A program made the position numbers and the translations under genes. The notes under the pieces were generated by a model, which saw nothing but the letters and a program-made list of their open reading frames with translations, did not search any database and had not been told where the DNA came from. Positions 35,367 through 45,049 of a stretch of 60,019 bases of DNA are shown here, in pieces. The stretch spans positions 1-60,019 of the forward strand of contig JAPMTR010000073.1 of the NCBI GenBank assembly GCA_026552975.1, in the 5' to 3' direction. Each line of letters opens with the position of its first letter. Positions within the stretch are counted from its first letter, which is position 1. The DNA comes from Candidatus Methanoperedens sp. GTDB taxonomy: Archaea > Halobacteriota > Methanosarcinia > Methanosarcinales > Methanoperedenaceae.

Positions 35367-36661
35367 TCATGGCATTATTTGGCTCATCAGGGATAAGAGG
35401 ACTTGCGAATAAGGAAATAACACCCGAACTTGCCTTGAACGTGGGACTTGCTATTGGTTCACTGCATAAGTCCGCAGTCATCGGGCGCGACCCCAGGACA
35501 TCAGGTGAAATGATCGAGCATGGCATCATTTCAGGACTTTTATCAGCAGGATGTGATGTGACCCGTGTCGGAATGGTGCCTACGCCGACGCTTGCATATG
35601 CGGCAAGGAATTATGATTGCGGCGTAATGATAACCGCATCCCACAATCCTCCTGAATATGGGGGAATAAAGCTGTGGAACAAAAACGGCCTGGCTTTTAA
35701 TACGCAACAGCAGGATGGGATCGAATCGATCATCAGGGACAGGAAATGGAAGATCGCAAAATGGGACGGGATCGGAAGAGTAAACGAAACTGAGGTTATT
35801 GAAGACCATGCAAAAATGATCCTTGCAAAAGCAGGAAAAGCATCCCTGAAGGTCGTTGTAGACTGCGGATGCGGCGCAGCTTCTGTGATTACTCCTTATT
35901 TATTGAGGCGCATGGGCTGCAAGGTCGTGACCCTGAATTCACAGCCTGACGGCTTTTTCCCTGCAAGGGATCCTGAACCCATAGAAAAAAATCTTGAAAT
36001 GTTAAAGAAAACAACGATCGCAATGGGAGCAGATCTTGGTATAGCCCATGATGGCGATGCCGACCGTATGATGGCAGTCGATAATCGCGGGCGGTTCCTG
36101 GAAGGCGATAAACTGCTGGCCTTTTTCGGCCTGCGGGAAACCACAAAGAGCATTGTAGTACCTGTCGACACATCAATCATGGTGGATGACGTCCTGAATG
36201 GCCGCACGATCTACAAAACGCGAGTTGGCGATGTGTATGTAGCTGAAGAATTAATGAAAAGGAACGCCCAGTTCGGAGGCGAGCCTTCAGGAAGCTGGAT
36301 CTTCCCGGAAATTTCCCTTTGCCCTGATGGGATTCTGGCAGCAGCGAGGCTTGTTGCGATCGTTGAAAAAGAAGGACATCTGGATGCATTGATAGACGAG
36401 CTTCCGACATATCCGATGATCAGGGGAGCAATCCCATGCGCCAATGAAAAAAAAGCGAGCGCAATGAAAGCAATTGCAGGTTCTTTAAAGAAACTGGGTG
36501 AGGTCTGCGATATAGACGGGATAAGAGTGGATACCAATAACGGCTGGGTACTTGTGCGCCCAAGCGGGACTGAACCCAAGATAAGGATAACCGCAGAAGC
36601 GCGAACAGGCGTGGAAGAACTGTATGCAAAAGCTGAAACGCTTGTCAAGGGGTCGCTTTGA
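35363..36661 (+). CDS. glmM: Phosphoglucosamine mutase
   Basis: This 432-residue protein is of the phosphohexomutase family with the phosphoserine loop [15 protein letters not shown], the metal loop [11 protein letters not shown], the sugar-binding GGEPSGSW and the C-terminal phosphate loop [12 protein letters not shown]. It converts glucosamine-6-phosphate to glucosamine-1-phosphate; phosphomannomutase or phosphoglucomutase activity is a common addition in archaea. It overlaps glmS by 4 bases and the next GlmU-like gene by 4 bases, showing translational coupling. Confidence 0.93.
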   Translation: MIMALFGSSGIRGLANKEITPELALNVGLAIGSLHKSAVIGRDPRTSGEMIEHGIISGLLSAGCDVTRVGMVPTPTLAYAARNYDCGVMITASHNPPEYGGIKLWNKNGLAFNTQQQDGIESIIRDRKWKIAKWDGIGRVNETEVIEDHAKMILAKAGKASLKVVVDCGCGAASVITPYLLRRMGCKVVTLNSQPDGFFPARDPEPIEKNLEMLKKTTIAMGADLGIAHDGDADRMMAVDNRGRFLEGDKLLAFFGLRETTKSIVVPVDTSIMVDDVLNGRTIYKTRVGDVYVAEELMKRNAQFGGEPSGSWIFPEISLCPDGILAAARLVAIVEKEGHLDALIDELPTYPMIRGAIPCANEKKASAMKAIAGSLKKLGEVCDIDGIRVDTNNGWVLVRPSGTEPKIRITAEARTGVEELYAKAETLVKGSL

Positions 36662-37848
36662 AGGCTGTTGTGCTGGCTGCCGGACAGGGAACGAGGATGG
36701 GGCCGCTCACAAAGAACACGCCAAAAGTAATGCTGCCCATCGCGAATAAACCGCTGTTGTATCATGTTATAAGATCAGCGCTTGAGGCAGGAATAAAAGA
36801 TTTTTTCCTGGTTGTGGGTTATGGAGAACAAGTTATAAAGGATTATTTTAAAGACGGCTCACCTATGGGTGTGAAAATAGAATATATTCATCAGGAAAAA
36901 CAATTGGGAACCGCTAATGCCGTCGGCGCTGTTGAAGGTCTGGTCGATGAGAGTTTCCTGGTCCTAAATGGCGACATTATTGTAAGTTCTTCCCATATCA
37001 AGAAGTTGATCGGATGCAAATATGACGCTGTATTGACAGTGAGGCATGTTGAGAATCCATCCGAATATGGAGTTCTTGAAGTTCAGGATGATCGAGTTTT
37101 GAGGATCATTGAAAAACCAAAAGTTCCGCCAACGCATCTTGCAAATGCCGGATTATATGTTTTTCCAATTTCAATATTTGATGCCATTCACAGGACTCCT
37201 TTGTCGGTCAGGAAAGAATACGAGATAACTGATTCTCTCCAGATGCTCATCGACGAAGGAAAAGACGTGGGTTTTCTGGAACTTAGCGATAAATGGATGG
37301 ATATCGGAAAGCCCTGGGAGCTTCTTGAGGCCAATGAATATTTTTTGTCAAATATTCAACCCCTGATCAAAGCGGAGGTTGAGCCTTTTGCGACATTAAA
37401 GGGAAGCGTATCAGCAGGGGAAGGAACGATCATCAGGAATGGCGCATATATTGTCGGGCCTGTCATCATTGGCAATAATTGTGATATTGGACCCAATTGT
37501 TATATTCGGCCCGGAACGAGTATCGGTGACAAAGTCCGTATCGGAAATGCAGTTGAAATAAAGAACAGCATAATAATGAAAGGCACTCATATCGGACATT
37601 TGAGCTATGTAGGCGACAGTATAATCGGGGAAAGATGCAATTTCGGGGCTGGAACCAAGATCGCAAACTTAAGGCATGACGGAAGGACTATCCGGGTCAT
37701 GTTAAAAGGTAAACTCATTGATTCTGGAAGGAGAAAGCTTGGGGTAATAATGGGTGATGATGTTCATACCGGGATCAACAGCATGATAAACGTGGGGGCG
37801 GTCATTGAAAGTGAAGCGATGATAGCGCCCGGGGAACTTGTAAAATAG
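36658..37848 (+). CDS. Second GlmU-like nucleotidylyltransferase/acetyltransferase
   Basis: This 396-residue protein begins [22 protein letters not shown], with start codon TTG overlapping the glmM stop, and has a beta-helix C-terminal half ([20 protein letters not shown] and further repeats). It ends with a segment around [17 protein letters not shown], which is typical for the acetyltransferase part. The enzyme probably catalyses the last steps to UDP-GlcNAc. It and the protein at 32333-33541 are related but clearly diverged. Confidence 0.9.
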   Translation: MKAVVLAAGQGTRMGPLTKNTPKVMLPIANKPLLYHVIRSALEAGIKDFFLVVGYGEQVIKDYFKDGSPMGVKIEYIHQEKQLGTANAVGAVEGLVDESFLVLNGDIIVSSSHIKKLIGCKYDAVLTVRHVENPSEYGVLEVQDDRVLRIIEKPKVPPTHLANAGLYVFPISIFDAIHRTPLSVRKEYEITDSLQMLIDEGKDVGFLELSDKWMDIGKPWELLEANEYFLSNIQPLIKAEVEPFATLKGSVSAGEGTIIRNGAYIVGPVIIGNNCDIGPNCYIRPGTSIGDKVRIGNAVEIKNSIIMKGTHIGHLSYVGDSIIGERCNFGAGTKIANLRHDGRTIRVMLKGKLIDSGRRKLGVIMGDDVHTGINSMINVGAVIESEAMIAPGELVK

Positions 37849-37878
37849 GGATGTAATAAAAAAGTTTGATGTAAAAAA

Positions 37879-37940
37879 AGCAACGAACTGGTACGAACTC
37901 CAGTGAGGTGAGCTCGTTCGTGTTTGTTGGGTTCGTTGCT
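37879..37940. terminator. Nested inverted repeat between two convergent genes
   Basis: A 10-bp perfect repeat, AGCAACGAAC (37879-37888) and GTTCGTTGCT (37931-37940), encloses a second 6-bp pair, ACGAAC (37893-37898) and GTTCGT (37916-37921). It lies between glmU (ends 37848) and the aIF-2 beta gene (ends 37958 on the minus strand). A-rich and T-rich tracts flank it on either side, so it could stop transcripts from both directions. An RNA or a small repeat element is the alternative. Confidence 0.55.
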
Positions 37941-37957
37941 AATTTTGTTTGATCTTC

Positions 37958-38581
37958 TTATACTGTTATCTTTTCTAGCATTTCTGCAAATGCAAGATTT
38001 CCTGTGATCTTCTTGATCTTGATCTTAACAGTATCCCCTTTAATGGTGTTTGGCACATAGATCGTATATTTATCTTTCTTGGCAATGCCGTCGCCTTTGC
38101 TTCCCACCGCGTCGATCCTGACATCATATGTTTCGCCTTCGACAAGAGCTTCCTCTTTGACGATCATAGTTGCACGGCGTTTTGTTACAGGCCTGTGAGC
38201 TCCGCATGCATCGCAGCGCAAAGTAAGGATCCTTTCACTTTTTATAAGATGCGTATCCGGACGTCCGCATTCAGAACAGGTCACATATTCCTTAACATAT
38301 GCTGTAATAAGTTCTGAGATCATGCTCAGGGTCAACCTTCTCATGAATACTGCTCTTGGGCCTTCGATCTTACCAGCTGTTCCCAGTTCCCGCAAAAGGA
38401 ATTTAAAAATGTGCTCTGGCTCTCGGTTCAACTTATTGACGATAACAGCAAAATTCTCAAGTACAGTGGTCTTTCCTTCCGTGAGAAGTTTAGGATCAGG
38501 GATAATAAAACGTTCTCCTGAACCTTTGATCTCAGGCAAATTCTTTATTGCCCTGTCAAGATTTGCCAGATAGTCACTCAT
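37958..38581 (-). CDS. Translation initiation factor aIF-2 beta with TRAM domain
   Basis: The 207-residue protein carries the aIF-2 beta core ([18 protein letters not shown] at the N-terminus and [11 protein letters not shown] with [11 protein letters not shown] as the zinc ribbon). From about residue 145 a TRAM domain follows ([17 protein letters not shown] to the C-terminus). aIF-2 beta binds the gamma subunit and helps carry initiator tRNA to the ribosome; the TRAM tail, known in Methanosarcinales, probably gives an extra RNA contact. The L10e gene lies directly upstream on the same strand. Confidence 0.93.
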   Translation of the reverse strand: MSDYLANLDRAIKNLPEIKGSGERFIIPDPKLLTEGKTTVLENFAVIVNKLNREPEHIFKFLLRELGTAGKIEGPRAVFMRRLTLSMISELITAYVKEYVTCSECGRPDTHLIKSERILTLRCDACGAHRPVTKRRATMIVKEEALVEGETYDVRIDAVGSKGDGIAKKDKYTIYVPNTIKGDTVKIKIKKITGNLAFAEMLEKITV

Positions 38582-38627
38582 GATATAATACCGATCTGAA
38601 TTTCAAACAGATAATTTGTCATTAAGT

Positions 38628-39149
38628 TCAAGTCAGGACCAGTTCCTGGCCCTTTTCAACTACAAGGCTGATCGGAGTCGGTAATTTGTAACCCGCTGAT
38701 ACCAAGGATTTCTTTGCGGCCTTAAAATTGGCAGGATTAACATAAACGCTCATGATCTCCTGTCCCTGTCTGACCCTGGCAGCTGTGCCAATGGCCTTTC
38801 CAAAAGCCAGCCTCATTCCCTGTGATACACGGTCTGCACCTGCCCCGGTCGCCTGTTTGTTCTCGCGCAACACCTCATGGGGGTAAACCCTTATTTTTAA
38901 ATGATAATTTGTTACCCCTGCAGCATCAAGCAAAGTCCTGTTCGCAGCTATACGGGCAGATTCAAGAGCACTGTGCCTGATCTGGCATTCTTCTTTTGCT
39001 ACAAGCGTTAACTGGATCGGGAATTCATCTTTGAGATTGCCCATATCAAAAGTAACTAATTTGCTTCCTGGAACACCGCCCATATATTCTCGTCTTGTGT
39101 ATGAGCGCTGTGTGATCTTCTTGTACATTCGTCCTGGTTTTCGTGCCAT
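38628..39149 (-). CDS. rpl10e: 50S ribosomal protein L10e (uL16)
   Basis: The protein begins [20 protein letters not shown], the standard L10e start, and has the central block [20 protein letters not shown]. It is about 173 residues, normal for the family. I chose the ATG at 39149 because GGAGGATT lies six to eight bases before it; an in-frame TTG at 39164 would lie inside that Shine-Dalgarno site. L10e is part of the peptidyl-transferase side of the large subunit. The initiation-factor gene lies 46 bases after it. Confidence 0.96.
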   Translation of the reverse strand: MARKPGRMYKKITQRSYTRREYMGGVPGSKLVTFDMGNLKDEFPIQLTLVAKEECQIRHSALESARIAANRTLLDAAGVTNYHLKIRVYPHEVLRENKQATGAGADRVSQGMRLAFGKAIGTAARVRQGQEIMSVYVNPANFKAAKKSLVSAGYKLPTPISLVVEKGQELVLT

Positions 39150-39248
39150 TAAATAATCCTCCAATAATCAGTATTTGCGTTCTAAAAGTATATCACGCGA
39201 TTTGAGTTCCAGACGACTTTTTAGTTAATAAACTTTGTTGAATCCCGA

Positions 39249-39938
39249 TTATGCTATTTCCCTTGATGTATCCATTATAATTCCGCCTTCGATCTTGAAT
39301 TTAAGGACATTTCCGCGTATGGGGCGGTCCCTGGCTTTAGGAATGGTTAATTCAGTTACACTTTTATCGGTTTTTTTCGTTAGCGATACATCAAAGACCG
39401 CATCGCAAATATTAAGGATCTCATTTTCGATCATCGTTCTTTTCTCTCCTTTGAGACCATACAGGAAACCGAGGCCTTCGGTTCTTTTAGTAGTATCATA
39501 GATCACATCGATCAATTCCCTCAATTTACTTCTTTTAACCTCAAGATACTGAAAAAACGTAATTGTATCAACGATCAGGTTAATATCTTTTTCATCGATC
39601 GATCTTAATTGTTTTATCAGGAAATCAATTATCATATAATCCTTGATCTCCCCACCAACAACGAATTTACCATTCATTTCATAATACTTTTCATGAACGT
39701 CTATGAATTTTTCTTTTGTTTCATCATAACCATACTTTTTTAAATTAGATATAATATATTCTTTTTTTCGTTCAGTATTAACATAATAACTATTTCTTTG
39801 CTGGATGAATTGATATAAAAATATCTCTGCCATGGTCATAGAATCAGCCATAAGATATACGAGTGAACCAGGATAGAGCCCGCCCTCAAGCTCACTATCA
39901 AGAGTTGGAAGTCCTGTATTTAATAATTTTACATTCAT
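39249..39938 (-). CDS. KaiC/RAD55-like protein without Walker A
   Basis: This 229-residue protein follows the pattern of the RAD55/KaiC ATPases (LLNTGLPTLDSELEGGLYPGS at the N-terminus, a long central helical part, and INLIVDTITFFQ as a Walker B-like strand). At the Walker A position it has MADSMTMAEIF, so ATP binding by the P-loop is lost. It follows the intact KaiC-like protein at 39948-40655 by nine bases and probably acts with it as an inactive partner. It is the last gene of the signalling cassette. Confidence 0.72.
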   Translation of the reverse strand: MNVKLLNTGLPTLDSELEGGLYPGSLVYLMADSMTMAEIFLYQFIQQRNSYYVNTERKKEYIISNLKKYGYDETKEKFIDVHEKYYEMNGKFVVGGEIKDYMIIDFLIKQLRSIDEKDINLIVDTITFFQYLEVKRSKLRELIDVIYDTTKRTEGLGFLYGLKGEKRTMIENEILNICDAVFDVSLTKKTDKSVTELTIPKARDRPIRGNVLKFKIEGGIIMDTSREIA

Positions 39939-39947
39939 TAAAATTAC

Positions 39948-40655
39948 CTATTTTTTCATAAGTTCTATACCTTTTGATGAAATATCGAACCTGATCGGAT
40001 CAAGCGATATCTTTGTATTCCTCATCTTTAAGATCTCGATCTGACGTTCTCTTTTTCCAGTAAATGGATTATCTTTAATTGCTGCCCTGATAACTCCATA
40101 GACCGAATAAGAAGCTATATTTTCAGTATGGTTGCCAGAAGACACGTCCATCACAATGACCGCAGTCAGATTTCTCTGTGTTAATCCCAGGATAAAAGAA
40201 TCAAATTGACCCCTGAATTCATTCGGGGACATATTAAGTGTAAAAACACCCAGATTATCGATCAGAACACATTCTGTTTCAGCAGGTATCTTGTCTAATA
40301 ATCCAAGAATATTTGTTTGAAGTTTATCTATATATTCTATTCCCAGATCTTTTAGATCTTTTGCATATATTGAGCGTTCCTCATAAACTTTATCGATAAG
40401 CAGCATGCCGTTCTTATAATATTCTTCAACCGGTTTTCCGACGGATGCGGACTGGATCAGGATATCCCCGGGCAATTCTTCGGTTGCTATTATCATGGAT
40501 TTCCTGCCATGGGAACATGCCTGCTGTATGAAACTTATACCCAGAATTGTCTTGCCTGAGCCTGAAGTGCCTAATATAAGCAAGGTTCTTCCCCTGGGAT
40601 ATCCGCCTTCAATAATTTCATCAAGACCTTCTATACCAGAACTTATTCGTTCCAT
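39948..40655 (-). CDS. KaiC-like RAD55 family ATPase
   Basis: This 235-residue single-domain KaiC relative has the typical N-terminus ISSGIEGLDEIIEGGYPRG, Walker A GTSGSGKT at 29-36, the catalytic glutamate pair in ATEELPGD near 58-60 and Walker B CVLID near 129-133. Such proteins in archaea act as ATP-driven switches connected with two-component systems. It lies between a MetOD1 response regulator and a Walker A-less relative, 7-9 bases from each, so a role as output or tuning module is likely. The circadian function of KaiC should not be assumed. Confidence 0.88.
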   Translation of the reverse strand: MERISSGIEGLDEIIEGGYPRGRTLLILGTSGSGKTILGISFIQQACSHGRKSMIIATEELPGDILIQSASVGKPVEEYYKNGMLLIDKVYEERSIYAKDLKDLGIEYIDKLQTNILGLLDKIPAETECVLIDNLGVFTLNMSPNEFRGQFDSFILGLTQRNLTAVIVMDVSSGNHTENIASYSVYGVIRAAIKDNPFTGKRERQIEILKMRNTKISLDPIRFDISSKGIELMKK

Positions 40656-40662
40656 GTATGTA

Positions 40663-41511
40663 TCATCCGCCCATATATAATTTTATCCGGCATAAGTTAT
40701 CCCCGCCAGCAATTGTTTCTATAATATCAACATTTACATTCTTATAAATACGGATGCCTATTCTGGCAAATATTGCCTTTGTGATCATACAAAGGGCAGG
40801 ATTTATTTTTCCCTTTTCTCCCCATGGGCATTTATTGTTTATAATAATATATCCTTTTTCAGTTGTCTCTTCAACAGAAAACCCACCGCCGATCTTGTTC
40901 ATTACATTGCACGACAAAGTTGCGGTCTGGAATATCTCTGCAGGGATGTCATGAATATATTTAGTCCATATTACTTTTTCAACCTCTTTGCTCATCTGGT
41001 TTAAGACTTCATTCCATTTTACCGGTTCAATACTCTGGAGAAGAATCGGGAGAATATTGATCATTATCGTCCTGAAGTCGTTTTGCGCCTCGATCTGTTC
41101 CTTGCTATCGATGAGCTGGTCATAGTAATACTTAATTCGCAATAATGATTTGACACGGGTGCGAAGTTCAAGGCTATTGATGGGCTTTGTAAGAAAATCA
41201 TCCGCTCCTGCCTCGATCCCTTTTATCTTATCTTCGATGTCTGATAATGCTGTTATCAAGACGACCGGTATGAATCGTGTCGATTCATCCTGTTTTATCT
41301 GTGCGCATACTTCATATCCGGTTATTTCCGGCATCATGATATCCAGCAGGACAACATCCGGCTTTACCTCCTGTATTTTTTGAAGAGCTTCTTGCCCATT
41401 TGAGGCCGGGATTATTTCATATTCACTTTCAAGATAACCCTCAATGAGTTCTATATTGAACAGTTCATCATCTACAACTATTATCCTGGGTTTTGCTTTA
41501 ATATCTTTCAT
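40663..41511 (-). CDS. Response regulator with methanogen output domain (MetOD1)
   Basis: This 282-residue protein starts with a receiver domain (acidic pair Asp14/Asp15, phosphoacceptor Asp57 in LLDIMMPEITG, Lys109 in LTKPI). After a helical linker, residues of about 135-280 carry a C-terminal domain with NNKCPWGEKGKINPALCMI, which fits the methanogen output domain MetOD1 (PF18546) with its conserved cysteines. The domain is assumed to bind a ligand or cofactor and is not a DNA-binding domain. It lies between a single-domain regulator and the KaiC-like pair. Confidence 0.85.
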   Translation of the reverse strand: MKDIKAKPRIIVVDDELFNIELIEGYLESEYEIIPASNGQEALQKIQEVKPDVVLLDIMMPEITGYEVCAQIKQDESTRFIPVVLITALSDIEDKIKGIEAGADDFLTKPINSLELRTRVKSLLRIKYYYDQLIDSKEQIEAQNDFRTIMINILPILLQSIEPVKWNEVLNQMSKEVEKVIWTKYIHDIPAEIFQTATLSCNVMNKIGGGFSVEETTEKGYIIINNKCPWGEKGKINPALCMITKAIFARIGIRIYKNVNVDIIETIAGGDNLCRIKLYMGG

Positions 41512-41520
41512 TTTAGTATG

Positions 41521-41883
41521 TTATTTTTTATATTTTTCCATATTTTTCATAAAGCTTAGGACATCTATAGGTTTTGAGATATAATCATCACAACCCTGTG
41601 AGAGGAACTTTTCCCTGTCTCCTTTCATTGCAAAAGCGGATAGTGCCACAATCGGGACGTTCGCGTATGCGGGATTGCTTTTAATGAGTTTTGTGGCTGT
41701 AATTCCGTCCATTATTGGCATCTCTATATCCATTATGATAAGGTCATATTGTTCTTCTCCGGTCATTTTCACGGCTTCCTCCCCATTTGATGCCTCATGA
41801 ACGATAAAATCCATAGCTTTAAAAATATCTATGATCAGTTCCATATTCAGGGGGGTATCTTCGGCTATTAATACTTTCGTCAA
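41521..41883 (-). CDS. Single-domain response regulator
   Basis: This 120-residue receiver domain has AEDTPLNMELI at the start, the phosphoacceptor Asp52 in IIMDIEMPIMDG and Lys104 in ISKPIDVLS. There is no output domain, so it acts through protein contacts, CheY- or Spo0F-like, presumably taking phosphate from the histidine kinase encoded just upstream. Its start overlaps that kinase's stop by 4 bases. Confidence 0.93.
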   Translation of the reverse strand: MTKVLIAEDTPLNMELIIDIFKAMDFIVHEASNGEEAVKMTGEEQYDLIIMDIEMPIMDGITATKLIKSNPAYANVPIVALSAFAMKGDREKFLSQGCDDYISKPIDVLSFMKNMEKYKK

Positions 41884-43283
41884 ACTTTAACAACTCCCTT
41901 TTTATTTTCTATGGGAATTTGAAATGTAAATGTGCTTCCTTCGCCAAAATTACTTTCTGCCCAGATCTTTCCTCCATGCAATTCCACCAGTTTCTTTGAA
42001 ATAGAAAGACCAAGACCTGTCCCACCATATTCTCTGGATGTCCCTGAATCGATCTGATTGAATACCTGGAATAATTTACCCATATTTTCTTTCTTAATTC
42101 CAATTCCGTTATCTGAAATAGAGAACTGGGCCATATTTCCTATTTTTTTGGCTATTATTTTTACAAATCCATCAGGTTTGCTGAATTTTATCGAGTTATT
42201 AAGGAGCTGTAGCAGGATAAGGGAAAATTTATCCTTTTCAGTATCAATATATTGTAATTGAGGATCGATCTCTTTGATGATCTGTATCCTGTTCTTGTTT
42301 GGTTTTTGTTTTGAACGCTCTATTATTTCATCAATGGTGTCATTTACAGGTATTTTATTTATATTTAATTCCATTTTGCCTGCATCCAGGATAATTACAT
42401 CCAGGATCTCATTTATAAGACCAAGAAGATGCTGGCTGCTTGATAAAATATTATCCAGGTATTTTTCCTGTATTTGATTGAGCTCGCCAGCCGTCTTTTG
42501 TCTGAGGATATCTGAAAATCCAATGATCGAATTAAGAGGTGTCCTGAGCTCATGGCTCATTGTATTTATGAAATGATTCTTCAAAATATCTATCGACTTT
42601 AAGTCTTCATATGCTTTAGACAGGGCTGCATTCTGATTTACTATGATAACGGCGGCATCCCTCACGATCCAGATCAGAGCAAAATATAATATGCTAAGCC
42701 CCAGGAATATTATGATGGCGACTGTAAATTGCAGATCAGTTATCGCATTATCAGTATTATCCAGTATCTGATAAAGTTCGATCACCCCGTCTATTTCACC
42801 AAGATCATTCTTTATGGGGACGTATATCTCCATCAAGCCAGAATAATCCTGACGTTCATAAACATTTTCTTCTTTATCAAGCTCCCTGTTTATCTCAACC
42901 TCAATTGAACCCTCAAGAGCCTCATTTAATTCATCATTGTCATTGAAAGTCTTACCGATGAGTTCATCTTCATCTGAATAGATGATCGTACCCATAGTAT
43001 TGAACATTTTTATTCTAATGATCTCGTCTGTTTTTAGCGAAGCATATAAATGATGAAATGATTTGCTATTATCTTGAGAAAAATTAGTTTTTATCAGTTC
43101 ATGAAAATCATTAGTCTGAGCAGTCACTTCTACCATTGATACTGTAGTTGCTTTTGTTCTTTCAATAACCATTTCTTCGATCTTTTGGGCAATGACAAAG
43201 TTCAATACCAATCCTAGAAGAAGTATAATGAGAATACTGTATATGGAAAATTTTTTTACCAGGTTATTTGATTGGTTTTTCAT
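41880..43283 (-). CDS. Membrane sensor histidine kinase with extracellular sensor
   Basis: This 467-residue kinase has two membrane helices (about 14-34 and 187-207) that enclose an extracellular sensor of some 150 residues, with the single-Cache-like segment EIYVPIKNDLGEIDGVIELY. The HisKA domain has the phosphoacceptor His244 in FINTMSHELRTPLNSII. The ATPase domain has the N-box (LLQLLNNSIKFS), SDNGIGIKKENMGKLF and GTGLGLSISKKLVELHGG. It probably passes phosphate to the two regulators encoded after it. The extracellular ligand is unknown. Confidence 0.92.
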   Translation of the reverse strand: MKNQSNNLVKKFSIYSILIILLLGLVLNFVIAQKIEEMVIERTKATTVSMVEVTAQTNDFHELIKTNFSQDNSKSFHHLYASLKTDEIIRIKMFNTMGTIIYSDEDELIGKTFNDNDELNEALEGSIEVEINRELDKEENVYERQDYSGLMEIYVPIKNDLGEIDGVIELYQILDNTDNAITDLQFTVAIIIFLGLSILYFALIWIVRDAAVIIVNQNAALSKAYEDLKSIDILKNHFINTMSHELRTPLNSIIGFSDILRQKTAGELNQIQEKYLDNILSSSQHLLGLINEILDVIILDAGKMELNINKIPVNDTIDEIIERSKQKPNKNRIQIIKEIDPQLQYIDTEKDKFSLILLQLLNNSIKFSKPDGFVKIIAKKIGNMAQFSISDNGIGIKKENMGKLFQVFNQIDSGTSREYGGTGLGLSISKKLVELHGGKIWAESNFGEGSTFTFQIPIENKKGVVKV

Positions 43284-43299
43284 TTTGTCCTCTGTTTAT

Positions 43300-44826
43300 T
43301 TATCCAGCCTTTAGTTTTGATTTCAATGGTAATTTTAAAATAAAAGTTGTCCCATCGCCATATTTGCTTTCTGCCATTATCTTTCCACCATGCAATTCCA
43401 CGAGTTCTTTTGAAATGGCAAGACCAAGACCGGTTCCACCGTACTTGTTATGTGTCGCTGATTCGATCTGCTGGAATTTATTGAACAGTTTTCCCATATC
43501 TTCCTTTTTAATACCAACGCCTGAGTCTGAAACAGATATCTGGACCATTTCATCCAATTTTTTAGTAATTATTGTTATTGATCCCCCGTTTTTTTTGCTG
43601 AATTTAACGGCATTGCTTAAAAGATTGAAGAATATCTGTTTTAATTTTTGCTTGTCAGCCTCAATGAATTCAAGGTCAGGATCAAATTCTTTTATTATTT
43701 TAATATTATGTTTCATCGCAGTGGTCTTCACCATTTCAAGCGTATCTTTTATTGCAGCCGGAAGCGATATTCTTTCAACGTTCATCTCTATTTTTCCTGA
43801 CTCTATCTTGCTCAGGTCAAGGATATCGTTTATAAGTGATAATAGATGTTTGCTGCTATTGAGAATGTTATCGATATAATGCTCCTGTTTTGGATTCAAC
43901 TCACCCATCATTTTTTGTTTAAGCAGGTCTGAAAAACCTATAATAGAATTTAAAGGTGTTCGAAGTTCATGGCTCATTGTCGATAAAAATTCAGATTTGA
44001 CCTTGTTAGCATTTTCAGCCCCGTCTCTTGCTTCTTTAAGTGATGCTTCAGCAATGAGCAATTTATCATAAGGCAATTCAATATATGAATTGTGAAGAGC
44101 AAGATACACAAAATATAAACCTGTACATTCCAGCAATATTCCGGGAATTTCAAAAATAAAAGCTATGATTCCCCCTAAACCTATCGATATAAAACCATAT
44201 ACGAATAAGATCAAACTCTCTTCTTCTGATTGCCTGAACCTATTGGAATAAATGTAGGCAGCATAAAATATCATTATAAGACTCAATAATAAGAAAGAGA
44301 GCCTCAAAATAGTTGCATCACCTTGAGGTGAATTCATTGCAGGATAATTGGTGACAATGTTCCCTATGTAATATACAGAAGTTAAAGGGATTATTGATAA
44401 TAATATAGCAGATATATATAACACATTTTTGTTGAGCAATTGAAGAGTATCTTTATAAAGATATGCACTGATGAGGAACAGGGGAGCAACAATGATCTGT
44501 ATCACATCTTTAAATATAGATGCCTTCTGTGGGGTGTTAATTGTAAAGAAATCTGGCATGAATGGATAAGAAAGGACATGGAATAATTCAAAAACCCCTA
44601 TAATGAGAAATGTTGTTCCCATAAAAAGGGTATGATCATCTTTGCACCTGCCATAAGCGAACCAGGTAAGTGTAAAAACAGAAAAAGATGCAAAAATAAT
44701 GAAAAACTCACTCAGAATAATGAATGAATTACCTAAAATATTCGATATTTCTATGAAATAACCTGTAATAAAAATAACGATCATTATTGATAGCAATTTT
44801 ATTACATGTTTTAAACTCGTACTCAT
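43300..44826 (-). CDS. MASE3-type membrane histidine kinase
   Basis: This is a histidine kinase of about 508 residues. The N-terminal 250 residues form seven or eight membrane helices with the MASE3 features (TLTWFAYGRCKD, FELFHVLSYPFMPDFF), a sensor found in methanogens and some bacteria. The kinase core has the acceptor His in FLSTMSHELRTPLNSII and an ATPase domain with SDSGVGIKKEDMG and GTGLGLAISKELVELHGG. I chose the ATG at 44826; an upstream TTG at 44838 is less likely. Its core is closely similar to the kinase at 41880-43283, so they are related by duplication. Confidence 0.9.
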   Translation of the reverse strand: MSTSLKHVIKLLSIMIVIFITGYFIEISNILGNSFIILSEFFIIFASFSVFTLTWFAYGRCKDDHTLFMGTTFLIIGVFELFHVLSYPFMPDFFTINTPQKASIFKDVIQIIVAPLFLISAYLYKDTLQLLNKNVLYISAILLSIIPLTSVYYIGNIVTNYPAMNSPQGDATILRLSFLLLSLIMIFYAAYIYSNRFRQSEEESLILFVYGFISIGLGGIIAFIFEIPGILLECTGLYFVYLALHNSYIELPYDKLLIAEASLKEARDGAENANKVKSEFLSTMSHELRTPLNSIIGFSDLLKQKMMGELNPKQEHYIDNILNSSKHLLSLINDILDLSKIESGKIEMNVERISLPAAIKDTLEMVKTTAMKHNIKIIKEFDPDLEFIEADKQKLKQIFFNLLSNAVKFSKKNGGSITIITKKLDEMVQISVSDSGVGIKKEDMGKLFNKFQQIESATHNKYGGTGLGLAISKELVELHGGKIMAESKYGDGTTFILKLPLKSKLKAG

Positions 44827-45049
44827 GTGATGTCTCAAATTTGTATACTGTCACCAGATCTTATGGATGGAATATTGCTCAAGATGATATTTGAATGCAC
44901 AATGCCATAAGAAGAAGTGTGAAAAAGGTGTCACAATAATCACGTTATTAATGTTATGCATTAAATAAATGTTAATGTTTATAATGTTTTGCGCAAATTG
45001 TGTTAATAAAAATATAAAGGGGATACTAAAACTGAAAAATCATAATGAA

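Noticed and set aside
44969-45049. N-terminal extension of the P-type ATPase
   Set aside because: The 27 extra codons overlap a probable promoter (TTTATAATG near 44970) and do not match the family's N-terminus.
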